Notes: generated by a model from the sequence alone, not told the origin. Shown: positions 8,363 through 17,495, counted from the first letter of the stretch. The stretch is 57,986 nt of DNA from Myxococcales bacterium (GCA_012798435.1 JAAZNF010000075.1:1-57986), one strand, 5' to 3'. Numbers and translations are program-made.

Positions 8363-9502
8363 TCAGCAGCGCCTCCCGTCGGCTTTCGCAAGGACGACTC
8401 GATACAACTCCTCGACCCGGTCGGCGGCCCGCTGCGGGGTAAAGCGCGTCTGCGCTTCTTCTCTGGCTGCCCTTCCCATGCGTTCTCGCGTGGCGTGATC
8501 GGCGAGCAACTCGCCGAGGGTGTTGGCCAGAGCGCGGACGTCACCCGCCGGGACCACCCGTCCGGTTTCGTGGTCCCGAACTATCTCGGGCAGTGCCCCG
8601 CGGTCCGAGACCACCATGGGTTTGCCGCAGGCCATGGCCTCGAGCGCCGCGCGGCAGGTGCCGTCATTTCCGGGGGAGAGCAGTACCACCACGTCGGCCG
8701 ATCGGTATACCTGCGGCAGATCGCGCCGGTAGCCGATGAAGCGCACCGTCTCGTCCAGCCCCGCCTGGTGCACCCGTTCGCGGAGTTCAGCTTCCAGCGG
8801 GCCCCGGCCGGCCAACATGAGGTGCGCTCCGGGAAGTCCTCGGTGGATGCTGGCGAAGGCCTCGATCAGCTCGGCGTGACCCCGGCCGGGGACCATGCGC
8901 GCGAGCAAGAGCGCCACCGGTGCGTCCGGCGCCAGGCCGACTTCTTGGCGCACCCGCTCGCCGCTTCCGGGAGAGAAACGCTCGGCATCGACCACGCCCT
9001 CGATGCTGACGACCCGTTCGGGCGGGAGCAGGCAGCGCCGAAGCAGCGCCTCGCGGTCGCGCCGGGCCACGGTGATCAGGCCATCGGCCCGGCGGAGCTG
9101 AAAGCTTCGCCGAGGCGACAGGGCGCGCTCGGTGTGCAGGGTGCGGACCAGGCGGGTGGGCGAGTGGCGCGTGCGCGCCAGCGCCGCCAGGGTGTGGTCG
9201 TGCGAGCGGTGGGCGTGCAGGATGTCGAACTCGCCCTCGCGCCACAGGCGCTTGAGGGCGAGCACGTCGCGCAGCAACAGGATGGGGCCGGACTTGGCGC
9301 ACAGGCTCAAGCGGCGTTCCACCGGCAGGCCCGCCTCCTCGGCTCGTTGCACCAGATCTCCTTCCCGCTCGGTGTCGCAGGCGAAGGCCACGCGGTGCCC
9401 GCGCCGCTGCTGGACCAGGGCCAGGGTGAGCACCGGCTCGGCCGGCCCGGTGAACCAGGGGTAGGAGAGGAGGTGCAGGATGCCGAGGGGACGCTCAGGC
9501 AT
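8363..9502 (-). CDS. Glycosyltransferase family 4
   Basis: 379 residues, GT-B fold. The N-terminal domain has DILHAHRSHDHTLAAL. The C-terminal Rossmann domain has LLLARMVPGRGHAELIEAF, the loop GRGPLEAELR and an EX7E-type motif within CRAALEAMACGKPMVV, as in GT4 retaining transferases such as WaaG. It starts 8 nt inside the end of the heptose nucleotidyltransferase gene. It probably adds a hexose or other sugar to the LPS core. Confidence 0.85.
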   Translation of the reverse strand: MPERPLGILHLLSYPWFTGPAEPVLTLALVQQRRGHRVAFACDTEREGDLVQRAEEAGLPVERRLSLCAKSGPILLLRDVLALKRLWREGEFDILHAHRSHDHTLAALARTRHSPTRLVRTLHTERALSPRRSFQLRRADGLITVARRDREALLRRCLLPPERVVSIEGVVDAERFSPGSGERVRQEVGLAPDAPVALLLARMVPGRGHAELIEAFASIHRGLPGAHLMLAGRGPLEAELRERVHQAGLDETVRFIGYRRDLPQVYRSADVVVLLSPGNDGTCRAALEAMACGKPMVVSDRGALPEIVRDHETGRVVPAGDVRALANTLGELLADHATRERMGRAAREEAQTRFTPQRAADRVEELYRVVLAKADGRRC

Positions 9503-9986
9503 TCCCGCTCCCCTTCAGCCGGCGGATGATGTCGGAGGTGGCGTGGGCCTTCTCGTCGCCCGCCACCGCCACCCGGCCGCCATAGGCCAGCACCACGTCG
9601 CGCTCGGGGACGGTCTCGGGGGTGTAGTCCGTACCCTTGATGTGGAGGTCCGGTTGGATCTTGCGCAGGATGGCGCGCACGTCGTCGTCGTCGAAGAGCA
9701 CCACGAAGTCCACTGCCGCCAGCGCGGCCACAAGCTCGGCGCGTTCTGCGGCGGGGATGATCGGCCGGCCGGGGCCCTTGAGCCGCCGCGCCGATTCGTC
9801 GCCGTTCACCGCAACCACCAGCACGTCGGCGAGCTCGGCGGCGCCTTCCAGGTAGCGCAGGTGGCCGACGTGCAGCAGATCGAACACCCCGTTGGCCAGG
9901 GCCACGGTGTGGCCCTTCTCGCGCAGCGCTCGCAATCGCCGCGTCAGCTCCTCCAGGAGAAGGATCTTTTCCAGGCGGGGCTTCAC
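9495..9986 (-). CDS. rfaE2: D-glycero-beta-D-manno-heptose 1-phosphate adenylyltransferase
   Basis: 163-residue nucleotidyltransferase of the cytidylyltransferase fold. ANGVFDLLHVGHLRYL carries the HxGH motif (39-42), and KGTDYTPETVPE and AHATSDIIRRLK lie near the C-terminus. It makes ADP-D-glycero-beta-D-manno-heptose. This is the second half of what is the fused HldE protein in E. coli; here it is a separate gene starting at GTG 9986, whose GTGA overlaps the kinase stop. GC-rich neighbours and operon position support LPS core biosynthesis. Confidence 0.92.
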   Translation of the reverse strand: MKPRLEKILLLEELTRRLRALREKGHTVALANGVFDLLHVGHLRYLEGAAELADVLVVAVNGDESARRLKGPGRPIIPAAERAELVAALAAVDFVVLFDDDDVRAILRKIQPDLHIKGTDYTPETVPERDVVLAYGGRVAVAGDEKAHATSDIIRRLKGSGNA

Positions 9987-10966
9987 GCGACCCCCGCGAG
10001 CGCCCGCTGGAGCTCGTCGGCGAAGACCGCGGCGGTGCCCGCCTTGGTCACCTTGATTCCGCCGGCGGTGTTGGCGAGGTTCAGCGCCACCTCGGGCGGG
10101 GCGCCCGCGGCGCGCGCCAGGGTGAAGGCCGCGGCCACCGTGTCGCCGGCGCCGGTGACGTCGGCCACCTCGTCGCTGCCGAAGGCCGGCGCTTCGAGGA
10201 TTCCGTCCGGCCGGATCAGCGCCATGCCGTTCCGGCCGCGCTTGAGCGCCACCATGCGCGCGCCGGTCTCCCGGAGCAGCCTCTCGCCGGCACGACGCCA
10301 GTCGAAGCCGGCCGCGTCTTCGTGGGCGAAGGCGGCCAGCTCCGGCTCGTTCGGGGTGAGCGCCTCGACCGCGCGAAAATCGCCGATGCGGTAGCGCGAG
10401 TCCACCACCACCGGGATCTTCTCCGCCAGGGAGAGCCGGTTGACCTCGGCCAGGATGGCCGGGGTGAGCACCCCCTCGCCGTAGTCCGACACCAGGAGCA
10501 CGCCGGCATCCGCCACCGCTTGCCGCAGCCGCTCGAGCAGCGCCCGCTCCGTGCCGTTCTCCAGCGGCTCCCGGCATACCCGGTCCAGTCGCACCACCTG
10601 TTGGCGCACCGTGTTTTCGCCGCCCGCCAGGACCCGGGTCTTGGTGGTGGTGGCGCGGCCGTGTGCGGTCACGATGCGGCCGCAGTCCACGCCGCGCCGG
10701 GAGAGCGATTCGAGCAGCGCCCGCCCCGGCGCGTCATCGCCGACGCATCCCATCACGATGGGCGCGCCGCCCAGGGCGCGGAGGTTGGCCGCGGCGTTGG
10801 CGGCCCCGCCCGGGCGCAGCTCGCGGCGCTCCTCGCGCACCACCAGCACCGGGGCCTCGCGCGACACCCGCGTGGCCGTGCCGTGGACGAACTCGTCGGC
10901 GGCAAGGTCGCCCAGCAAGGCCACCCGCCGCCCGGCGAACTTCCCGATCCATTCCGCCGGCTTCAT
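9983..10966 (-). CDS. rfaE1: D-glycero-beta-D-manno-heptose-7-phosphate kinase (PfkB family)
   Basis: 327 residues, ribokinase/PfkB fold. The N-terminal substrate motif is RPGGAANAAANL (51-62). The C-terminal ATP/anion-hole signature is DVTGAGDTVAAAF with catalytic D275. It phosphorylates heptose 7-phosphate at C1, the first committed step of ADP-heptose synthesis. It is first in the operon rfaE1-rfaE2-GT4-GT9-GT9. No Shine-Dalgarno sequence precedes ATG 10966. Instead a promoter sits immediately upstream, so the message may start at the A of the ATG. Confidence 0.92.
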   Translation of the reverse strand: MKPAEWIGKFAGRRVALLGDLAADEFVHGTATRVSREAPVLVVREERRELRPGGAANAAANLRALGGAPIVMGCVGDDAPGRALLESLSRRGVDCGRIVTAHGRATTTKTRVLAGGENTVRQQVVRLDRVCREPLENGTERALLERLRQAVADAGVLLVSDYGEGVLTPAILAEVNRLSLAEKIPVVVDSRYRIGDFRAVEALTPNEPELAAFAHEDAAGFDWRRAGERLLRETGARMVALKRGRNGMALIRPDGILEAPAFGSDEVADVTGAGDTVAAAFTLARAAGAPPEVALNLANTAGGIKVTKAGTAAVFADELQRALAGVA

Positions 10967-10972
10967 GCGGCG

Positions 10973-11001
10973 ACGCTATGCCGTCGGCGGCGGGCTGTCA
11001 A
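10973..11001 (-). promoter_or_regulatory. Promoter of the LPS heptose operon, probably leaderless
   Basis: Minus strand: TTGACA (11001-10996), 17 nt, TAGCGT (10978-10973), then CGCCGC and ATG at 10966. The expected start of transcription falls on or next to the start codon. Confidence 0.65.
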
Positions 11002-11048
11002 CGGCCCGCTGTGGGTCGCATCCCAGGCATGGCCTCCGCTCGGCTTGT

Positions 11049-11100
11049 GCTGTCAAGGGCCTTCGGTCGCTCGCGATTCGCTGCGCTCACCCTTGACAGC
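11049..11100. repeat. 11-bp perfect inverted repeat with TTGACAGC arms
   Basis: GCTGTCAAGGG (11049-11059) and CCCTTGACAGC (11090-11100) are exact reverse complements separated by 30 nt. Each arm contains TTGACAGC, which is also the -35 region of the rfaE1 promoter 48 nt away (10994-11001). It could be a regulator site, a pair of outward or inward -35-like boxes, or a large stem-loop. Confidence 0.5.
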
Positions 11101-11129
11101 AGCCGAGCTGCGGCCGGATCTGCAATTAT

Positions 11130-11153
11130 GAGGAGCATGCAGGCATGCTCCTC
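11130..11153. repeat. 11-bp inverted repeat (possible transcription stop of the Cys-rich lipoprotein gene)
   Basis: GAGGAGCATGC (11130-11140) and GCATGCTCCTC (11143-11153) are perfect reverse complements; as a hairpin it has a 10-bp stem and a CAGG/CCTG loop. It lies about 85 nt downstream of the minus-strand gene ending at 11237. There is no T run, so it is not a textbook intrinsic terminator. Confidence 0.5.
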
Positions 11154-11236
11154 TTCGTAAAGGATGACATCCGGTTTTTCGGGGATTGCCCTTGTCAGTA
11201 GGTTTTTTCCAAACGGCGCGGTCGCCCCAATCGCTG

Positions 11237-14200
11237 CTACTGGGCGAAGACGAGGGTGTCGCTGGCCCGCACGGCGGTGCCGCCCTCGTTCCAGACGCAC
11301 TCCAGGGTGGCGTGCAGGGCCCCTTGGCGCTGGTTGAGGAGCTGGATCTCGTATCCGCCGGCGCCTTCGCCCGAGATGTCGCTGAGCAGCAGGTACCCCA
11401 GTTCGCCGGCGTCGCAGCGGCTGCCGACCTCGCGCACCACCACGTCATCGAGCGCGAACTTGCGCGACTGCACCGACCAGGAGAAACGGATGCGCAGGTT
11501 GGGGTTGTTGGCGACCGCCGGATCCAGCGCGCTCAGGTCCACGCACTGCTGGGGGCACACGTTGTCCGGGCCCAGGTTGCCGCTCACCTCGTAGGCGGTG
11601 GCGTAGGTCCCCGAGGCGTTGAACTCGACGCGGAAGGTCCCGACCGAGGGGCCGTCGTCCCCGAGCGACCAGCACAGCTCGATGTGGTTGCCGCCCGTCC
11701 CGCCGGTGGTGTCCACGGCGTGCTCCAGGGAGGCGGAGTTCTCTCCCAGGATCGCCTGCGTCCCGCAGATGTTGGTGTCGCACCGAACCGTGGTCATGCC
11801 GGTCTCCCAGCCGTTCCAGCCGGGAAAGAGAAGGTTCGGGCAGCCCGCGAAATCCTCGGAGAAGAACACCTTGCCCGAGGGCGGGCAGCCCGCGTACCAG
11901 GCGGTGAGTTGGATGTCGTCGAGGAACATGTAGTGGGAGGTGCTGGCGGTGAGCATCCAGAAGGTGATCTGAAGGGGATTCCAGGAGTGGATCCGGCCCG
12001 AAATGTCCTGGCAGAACCGGGTGAGCTGATCGGGGATGGTCCCACCGCGCATGCACTGGAGCGTGGCTTCCCCGTCCGCGTCCTGCGGAGGACCGATGTG
12101 GACCTGGTAGTAGTCGCGGCTTGTGGTAGACTGGAAATGGGTCGCCGAGTAGCATAGCTCGGCCCCGTCGAACTCGGAAAAATCGAAGAGATTTTGCAGC
12201 TTGAGGTTGCGGTTGCTGCACGTGCCGGGGTTGTGCTCGAGCACCATCGCTCCCGTGAGCGGGCCGTGCTGCGCCGGACAGGTCCAGCTGGGACAACAGG
12301 TGGAGGTGTAAATGGGATTGAGATTGACCGGGCAGCCGAGCGAATACTGGCCCTCTTGATTACAGAGCTCGACCCCCACTCCGCCGACAAGTTCCCAGCC
12401 GTCCAGATCGCAGGTGCCGGGGTTGGTATCGGAATCGAAGTCCACGCGCGAGAGCACCATCGGCGATACCCAGGCCCGGCAGGAGATGCAGGCATCCTGT
12501 CCGGCGAGTGTGCCGAGCTGGATGTGGCAGGTCATCGGGCTCGGCACCTCGCCGTCCGGGCACTCCACCGTCATGTCGGGCCGCGCCAGGCAGCCGCTGG
12601 AGTCCTGGCGGCAGGCCGGGGCGCAGATCTGGCCGGGGATCATGCAGTTGGTGTCGCTGGGGATTCCGGCGCAGATGAGATTGGCGTCGCAGGTGTCATC
12701 CTCGGTGCAACGCACCCCGTCGTCGCAGGTGTCGCCCGGCTGGGCGTTGCAGGAGCGCGACAGCTCGCTGCAGCGATCGTGGCAAGGGAGGCCGTCCGCG
12801 CAGGGGTCGCCGGAGCCGGCACACTTGCCGGCGCCGTCGCAGCGGTCCGTGACCGTGCAGAACAACCCGTCGTTGCAGGGCGTATTGGCGGGTGCGAAGC
12901 AGTTCCGGGCCTGCTCATTGCAGGAGTTGTTGCAGGCGTCTCCCTGGCGGCAGGGGTCGCCGGTGTGGGTGCAGGCGCCGTTCTGGCACACGTCGGTGCC
13001 GTTGCAGAACACGTCGTCGTCGCACAGCACGCCCGCCTGCGGTGCGTGAGTGCAGCCGGTCTGGCGGTTGCACCCGTCTTGTGTGCAGACGTTGTCGTCG
13101 TCGCAGGAGATGCTCGCCCCGTGGCACACCTCGTTTGCGTCGCAGGCGTCCTTTTCGGTGCAGGCGTCGCCATCGTCGCAGTCGCTGCCCACGGGCTGGC
13201 CCTGGCACTGGCTGGAGCGGCAGAAGCCGTTCAGACAACCCAACGGGCAGGGGACGTCGGAATAGTCGTACTGGCAGTCACCGCCAACCGGATCGCAGTT
13301 CCCACTGGGGGCGTACTGCCGCGCCGTGTTCGCATCCTGGCAGGTGTTGGCCGGCGGCGAGGCGCACACCACCGGGTTGCCGGCGCAATGTCCGGCTCCG
13401 TCGCAGGTGTCGCCGCTCGTGCAGGGGTTGGCGTCGTCGCAGGCGAGGGTGTTGTTGGCGTGGGTGCAACCCGAGGCCGGGTCGCAGCCGTCGTCGGTGC
13501 ACACGTTCTGATCGTTGCAGCCGACGGGGGCTCCCTGGCACACACCATCATTGCAGGAATCGCCCTCGGTGCAGCGCGAGCGATCGTCACAGCCGGCCCC
13601 GTCCGCCCGGATGGTTACGGTGCAGACCCCCTGGGCGCACTCCCCGTCCAGGCAGGAGGGGTCGTGAACGCAGTCGGCGTTGGTGGCGCACGGGGTGCAG
13701 CCCGCGTTGTCGGTGACGCCGTCGCAGTCGTTGTCGAGAGAGTCGCACCACTCCTGCCCGTCTCGGGTGAGGTGGCATTCGCAGCCGTCGGACCACTCGG
13801 TGTTCTGGTTGACGAACTCTGCATCGCAGGTGTAGCGGCACACCCCGTGGACGCAGGCGGTGGCGTGGGCGTGGTTCACCGCCGGGCACATGGCCGCGGG
13901 ATCCGCCTCGTCGGTCTCGCCGTCGCAGTCGTTGTCGACGTCGTCGCAGGTCTCCACCCCGCCGTTGCTGGGCCGGCACAGCCAGGTGAGCGCGATGGCG
14001 ATCTCCTGGATGCCGCCGCCGCCGGCCCGGGCCGGGGTGCAACCGCGCAGGATGGCACGGCCGGTGCCGTCCCTGGCCTCCGCGAAGAACAGGCGGTCGC
14101 CGGGGCCGATGTCGCGGAGCGGCTCCACGGCGCCGCTCACCGGAAAGGCGAAGCTCACCTCGCCGTCGATGGCGTAGCCGGCCGACCCGGGAGTTGCGGT

Positions 14201-14377
14201 GCCGTCGATGAGAAGGGTGCAGCTCGCGCCCAGGCCGGGCTCCAGCGCCGCCAGCCGGATGCTGCGCGTCTGCTCGCGCGCGGGGGTGTCGGGGAAGGTG
14301 AGCGTGATCCAGAAACTACCGCCTCCACCGCATCCGGCGAGGAGAAAGGCGGCTGTCCAGAATAGGGTTCTTTTCAT
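11237..14377 (-). CDS. Giant Cys-rich lipoprotein with MopE-type and slime-mould-type repeats
   Basis: 1046 residues. The start ATG 14377 has GAGGT upstream and gives a lipobox LAGC (C16) followed by Gly. Residues about 144-158 and 211-225 are two DNDCDG motifs of the MopE/putative metal-binding type. From about 230 to 620 there are roughly ten repeats with the rhythm CDDGxxCTxxDxCxxxxxCxG, as in the Dictyostelium-type Cys-rich repeats common in myxobacterial surface proteins. The C-terminal 400 residues hold two beta-rich, Cys-bridged domains with acidic loops (FLDDIQLT, FALDDVVV), like jelly-roll/MAM-type adhesion domains. It should be a surface-exposed, disulphide-stabilised protein. Its gene is 7 nt behind a TPR membrane protein, so they may be made together. 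Function unknown; adhesion or metal binding are guesses. Confidence 0.8.
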   Translation of the reverse strand: MKRTLFWTAAFLLAGCGGGGSFWITLTFPDTPAREQTRSIRLAALEPGLGASCTLLIDGTATPGSAGYAIDGEVSFAFPVSGAVEPLRDIGPGDRLFFAEARDGTGRAILRGCTPARAGGGGIQEIAIALTWLCRPSNGGVETCDDVDNDCDGETDEADPAAMCPAVNHAHATACVHGVCRYTCDAEFVNQNTEWSDGCECHLTRDGQEWCDSLDNDCDGVTDNAGCTPCATNADCVHDPSCLDGECAQGVCTVTIRADGAGCDDRSRCTEGDSCNDGVCQGAPVGCNDQNVCTDDGCDPASGCTHANNTLACDDANPCTSGDTCDGAGHCAGNPVVCASPPANTCQDANTARQYAPSGNCDPVGGDCQYDYSDVPCPLGCLNGFCRSSQCQGQPVGSDCDDGDACTEKDACDANEVCHGASISCDDDNVCTQDGCNRQTGCTHAPQAGVLCDDDVFCNGTDVCQNGACTHTGDPCRQGDACNNSCNEQARNCFAPANTPCNDGLFCTVTDRCDGAGKCAGSGDPCADGLPCHDRCSELSRSCNAQPGDTCDDGVRCTEDDTCDANLICAGIPSDTNCMIPGQICAPACRQDSSGCLARPDMTVECPDGEVPSPMTCHIQLGTLAGQDACISCRAWVSPMVLSRVDFDSDTNPGTCDLDGWELVGGVGVELCNQEGQYSLGCPVNLNPIYTSTCCPSWTCPAQHGPLTGAMVLEHNPGTCSNRNLKLQNLFDFSEFDGAELCYSATHFQSTTSRDYYQVHIGPPQDADGEATLQCMRGGTIPDQLTRFCQDISGRIHSWNPLQITFWMLTASTSHYMFLDDIQLTAWYAGCPPSGKVFFSEDFAGCPNLLFPGWNGWETGMTTVRCDTNICGTQAILGENSASLEHAVDTTGGTGGNHIELCWSLGDDGPSVGTFRVEFNASGTYATAYEVSGNLGPDNVCPQQCVDLSALDPAVANNPNLRIRFSWSVQSRKFALDDVVVREVGSRCDAGELGYLLLSDISGEGAGGYEIQLLNQRQGALHATLECVWNEGGTAVRASDTLVFAQ

Positions 14378-14384
14378 GGCGACC

Positions 14385-15335
14385 TCACGGGATACGGATG
14401 CCGTAATCGACTGGCCCGCTGCCACCCGAGGAGGAGACGCCGACCGCCACTCCGGCGGCCGTGCCCGCCACTACCACTCCCACCGCAGTCCAGAACCACC
14501 AGGTCTGGTACCAGGGCCCGGAGCGCTCGTCCGCGTCGCGGGGTTGCGGCGAGCGGGCCGGCGCGGCCGGTGGGGGCTGGCTGCTCTTCGGCGGCGGAAG
14601 GTCCAGCGCGGCGGAGGCTACCTTCACTGCATTGCCTCCGGCCGAGGGCTCCGGTGCCGCCGCGGTCGTGGCGTCGCCGGGCAATCCCACCCGCAGCCGA
14701 AACGGCGCGCCATTGTCCTGCGCCACCGCCAGCACCCCGCCGGCCGCGGTCAGGGCCTCGAAGCGGTAGCGCACCTCGCGGGCACGGAGTTTCGCGGGCA
14801 AATTCACGGTGACCTCGCCCGGCCCGGCCACCGAGGCCTCCAGCCGCTGCTCGTTCGGTTCCAGATCGCTTTCGAAGACGAGGCGAAGTCTTCGCACCAG
14901 CCGTTTGGGATCGGACTCGAGACGAACTCTGAGACTCGTGCCGCTCAACGCTTCTGCGGCCGGTGGCGGTTGGTGGGAGAGGCGGATGGGCTTCCCGGTG
15001 CGCGCGCGCGCCAACGCCTGGTAGAAGGGCGCGGTGAGCTTGGGGGAGAGATCCGCCGACATCTCGGCGCCCGGCTCGATGGAGAGTAGACTCTCGAAGG
15101 CCTCCTGCGCTGCGTCCAGTTTTCCGGTCCCCGACAGGCACAGCCCCTTGAGCCGGTAGGCGCGGGCGAGATCCGCCGGTCCGCTGGCGCTCGACGAGAG
15201 CACCTGGTCGGCAAGGCGCAGGGCGGTTGCGTACTCCAGGTTTTCGAAGGCGGCCTCGGCCTTCTGGAGCAGGGTGGCCGGGTTTGGCGGCGCCAGCAAA
15301 AGGCCCCACGCCAGAATCCATCCCGTCACCAACAT
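14385..15335 (-). CDS. TPR-containing envelope protein with C-terminal membrane anchor
   Basis: 316 residues. ATG 15335 follows GGGAGGTGG and gives an N-terminal hydrophobic signal (2-16). About residues 20-110 form two or three tetratricopeptide-like helices (LQKAEAAFENLEYATAL; AYRLKGLCLSGTGKLDAAQEAF). A beta-rich middle region and a Pro/Ser/Ala-rich linker follow, and near the C-terminus a membrane helix WWFWTAVGVVVAGTAAGVAV sits before a Gly/Ser tail. This signal-TPR-linker-helix build is frequent in myxobacteria and of unknown role. It is the first gene of a two-gene unit with the Cys-rich lipoprotein. Confidence 0.72.
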   Translation of the reverse strand: MLVTGWILAWGLLLAPPNPATLLQKAEAAFENLEYATALRLADQVLSSSASGPADLARAYRLKGLCLSGTGKLDAAQEAFESLLSIEPGAEMSADLSPKLTAPFYQALARARTGKPIRLSHQPPPAAEALSGTSLRVRLESDPKRLVRRLRLVFESDLEPNEQRLEASVAGPGEVTVNLPAKLRAREVRYRFEALTAAGGVLAVAQDNGAPFRLRVGLPGDATTAAAPEPSAGGNAVKVASAALDLPPPKSSQPPPAAPARSPQPRDADERSGPWYQTWWFWTAVGVVVAGTAAGVAVGVSSSGGSGPVDYGIRIP

Positions 15336-15377
15336 GTCCACCTCCCGCGGGCAACCCCGCCTCGCCTTTTCGCCGCC

Positions 15378-15406
15378 ACTATAGCACCCGTACAGCCTCC
15401 GGAAAA
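15378..15406 (-). promoter_or_regulatory. Extended -10 promoter of the TPR/Cys-rich lipoprotein unit
   Basis: Minus strand: TTTTCC (15406-15401), 17 nt, TATAGT (15383-15378), with TG at the extended -10 position (GTGCTATAGT). The weak -35 fits an extended -10 promoter. Confidence 0.5.
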
Positions 15407-15609
15407 GCGCATCCAGAGAAGCCATAATCCTCGGATAACGCGACCGGGTCCTGCCGCCTCTTTCCCCGGCTCTCTCCCGAAAGATCGTTCGCCGGGGGCC
15501 CCATCGGCGTCACCCCTTCGCGTAAAAAATCTATCGCGGGTTCAGTGGAGCCGAGTCTTACCCGGGGATAAGGGGAGAAGCGCGCCGCGCCAAGCGTGGC
15601 GGATCTTTT

Positions 15610-15638
15610 TTGAATCGCCGACCGCTTGCCAGTATGCT
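15610..15638 (+). promoter_or_regulatory. Promoter of the PEGA kinase gene, probably leaderless
   Basis: TTGAAT (15610-15615), 17 nt, TATGCT (15633-15638), then CGGCGC and ATG at 15645. Transcription should begin at or next to the ATG; no Shine-Dalgarno is visible. Confidence 0.6.
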
Positions 15639-15644
15639 CGGCGC

Positions 15645-17483
15645 ATGGCCCCCGAGCAGCCCCGCCAACTGGGTCGCTACCGCCTGCTGGCCCGCCTGGC
15701 CGTCGGCGGCATGGCCGAGATTTACCTGGCGCGCCAGACCGGTATCCACGGCTTCGAGCGGCTGGTGGTGGTGAAGCGCATCCTGCCGCACCTGGCCGAG
15801 GAACGCCGCTTCGTGGAGATGTTCTTCGACGAGGCGAGGATCGCGGCGCAGCTCAACCATCCCAACATCGTGCAGATCTTCGACCTGTGCCAGGAGGGGG
15901 ACGAGTCCTTCATCGCCATGGAGTACCTGGAGGGCGAGTCGCTGGGGTACCTGTCCAGCGAGGCGGTTCGCCTGCGCCGCGCGTTGCCCTTCCCGGTGTG
16001 CGCGGGCATCATCGCCCAGGTGTGCGACGGGCTGGAGTACGCCCACCGCCTGTGCGACGAGAAGGGCCGGGAGCTGCGCATCGTGCACCGCGACGTCAGC
16101 CCGCACAACATCATCGTGTTGTTCTCGGGCATGGTGAAGCTGGTGGACTTCGGTATCGCCAAGGCCGCCAGCCAGATGCACGAGACCCGGGTCGGGACGC
16201 TCAAGGGGAAGCTCGCCTACATGTCCCCCGAGCAGTGCCGCTCGGAGACGGTGGACCAGCGCTCGGACGTGTTCTCGCTGGGGATCGTGCTGTGGGAGCT
16301 CCTCACCGGCCGCCGCCTGTTCAAGCGCGGCAACGAACCGGCCATCATCTCGGCCATCGTCACCGAGGACGCCCCGGATCCGAAGACCGTCCGGCCCGCG
16401 CTGCCCCGGGAGCTGGCGGCGGTGGCCTTGCGCGCGCTGCGCCGCGATCCAGCGGAGCGTTTCGAGAGCGCCGCCGAGATGGGCGCCGCCCTGCGGGAGG
16501 TGGTGCTGCGCCTGGGGCAGCCCGCTGGCCCGGCCGAGATCGCGAACTTCGTGCGCTCCGTGTTCGGGGAGCGCGCCCGCACCAAGCAGAAGCTGATCGA
16601 GGAGATCGAGGCCGGCACCCAGGACGCAGCGCTCCTGCGAGTGCTCAAGCCGGACACCGACGAGTCGCTGCCCTCGCGCTCGAACCCGGCGGTGGCGAAG
16701 GATGTCGCCGAGGCGTCCACCCGGCTGTTGCCACCCAAGCAGGACGCGTTCGAGGGCGAGCAGGAGTCTCCCACCGTCCCGCGGGGAAGATCGCTCCCCG
16801 AGAGCCCCCGGCGGCGGCGCCTGCCAGGGTTGGTGGTGTTCTCGCTGGCGCTGGTGGTGCTGGTGGCGGGGTTGTGGTTCTTCTTGCCGCGGATCATCCT
16901 GACGCTGAAGCCCGAGATCCTGGACCCGGAGTACGGCACCAGAGAAGGCGGTTCGGGGCCGTTGCTCCCACCCGCTGAACAGGACCCCCGATGGGTGATG
17001 CAGAACACGAAAAAGAAAAAGCTTCCGGAGCCTCTCGACGGTGCCAAGACCCATCCCGATCGGATGGACGATTCGCCTGGCTCCGCCGACGTTGGCGTGA
17101 CGGGCGGTGATTTCGTTCAAGCATCCGACGCGGGAGCGGCGGGAGAGGGACAGGACGGGGGCGAAACCGTGTCAATCGACGGTGATAGGGTCGCCATCGG
17201 ACCCGACGCGGGCACGCGCACTTCTCCTGAAGATGCCGGGACGGAGGTTCGCGCGCCACCCGCGCCCGCGACCGGCCTGCTTCGGCTGGACACGTCGCCC
17301 TGGAGCGAGGTGTACCTCGGCCGAAAGAAGCTCGGCATCACGCCCATCATCGACCTGCGCCTGTCCGCCGGGACCCATACCCTGCGCCTGGTGAACGAGC
17401 AGCGGGGCGTCGAACAGAAACTGCAGGTCGCCATCCCGCCGGGCAAGACGGCTGTCTACAAGGTGAAGCTCAAGACGGAGTAG
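15645..17483 (+). CDS. Transmembrane Ser/Thr protein kinase with periplasmic PEGA domain
   Basis: 612 residues. The N-terminal Hanks-type kinase domain (about 10-290) is intact: Gly-rich loop LAVGGMAE, K44 in VVVKRIL, E63 in the C-helix, HRD catalytic loop (D150) as HRDVSPHN, DFG (168-170) and the APE-like MSPEQ. A single membrane helix lies near 394-417. The far side starts with a basic and Asp/Gly-rich linker (DAG repeats) and ends with a PEGA domain (about 545-612: LRLDTSPWSEVYLGRKKLG, TPI, AGTHTLRLVN). It is a typical delta-proteobacterial receptor-type kinase that senses or binds in the envelope. It stands alone, convergent with the GNAT gene (12-nt gap). Substrates unknown. Confidence 0.92.
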   Translation: MAPEQPRQLGRYRLLARLAVGGMAEIYLARQTGIHGFERLVVVKRILPHLAEERRFVEMFFDEARIAAQLNHPNIVQIFDLCQEGDESFIAMEYLEGESLGYLSSEAVRLRRALPFPVCAGIIAQVCDGLEYAHRLCDEKGRELRIVHRDVSPHNIIVLFSGMVKLVDFGIAKAASQMHETRVGTLKGKLAYMSPEQCRSETVDQRSDVFSLGIVLWELLTGRRLFKRGNEPAIISAIVTEDAPDPKTVRPALPRELAAVALRALRRDPAERFESAAEMGAALREVVLRLGQPAGPAEIANFVRSVFGERARTKQKLIEEIEAGTQDAALLRVLKPDTDESLPSRSNPAVAKDVAEASTRLLPPKQDAFEGEQESPTVPRGRSLPESPRRRRLPGLVVFSLALVVLVAGLWFFLPRIILTLKPEILDPEYGTREGGSGPLLPPAEQDPRWVMQNTKKKKLPEPLDGAKTHPDRMDDSPGSADVGVTGGDFVQASDAGAAGEGQDGGETVSIDGDRVAIGPDAGTRTSPEDAGTEVRAPPAPATGLLRLDTSPWSEVYLGRKKLGITPIIDLRLSAGTHTLRLVNEQRGVEQKLQVAIPPGKTAVYKVKLKTE

Positions 17484-17495
17484 GCGACGGACGCC

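Larger units (their letters stand above)
15336..15644. other. Divergent intergenic region between TPR gene and protein kinase gene
   Basis: 309 nt without a gene. It holds the extended -10 promoter of the TPR gene at its left end and the kinase promoter at its right end. Between them I see only an AT-rich patch (TAAAAAATCTATCG near 15523-15536) and no clear operator or RNA gene. Confidence 0.6.
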
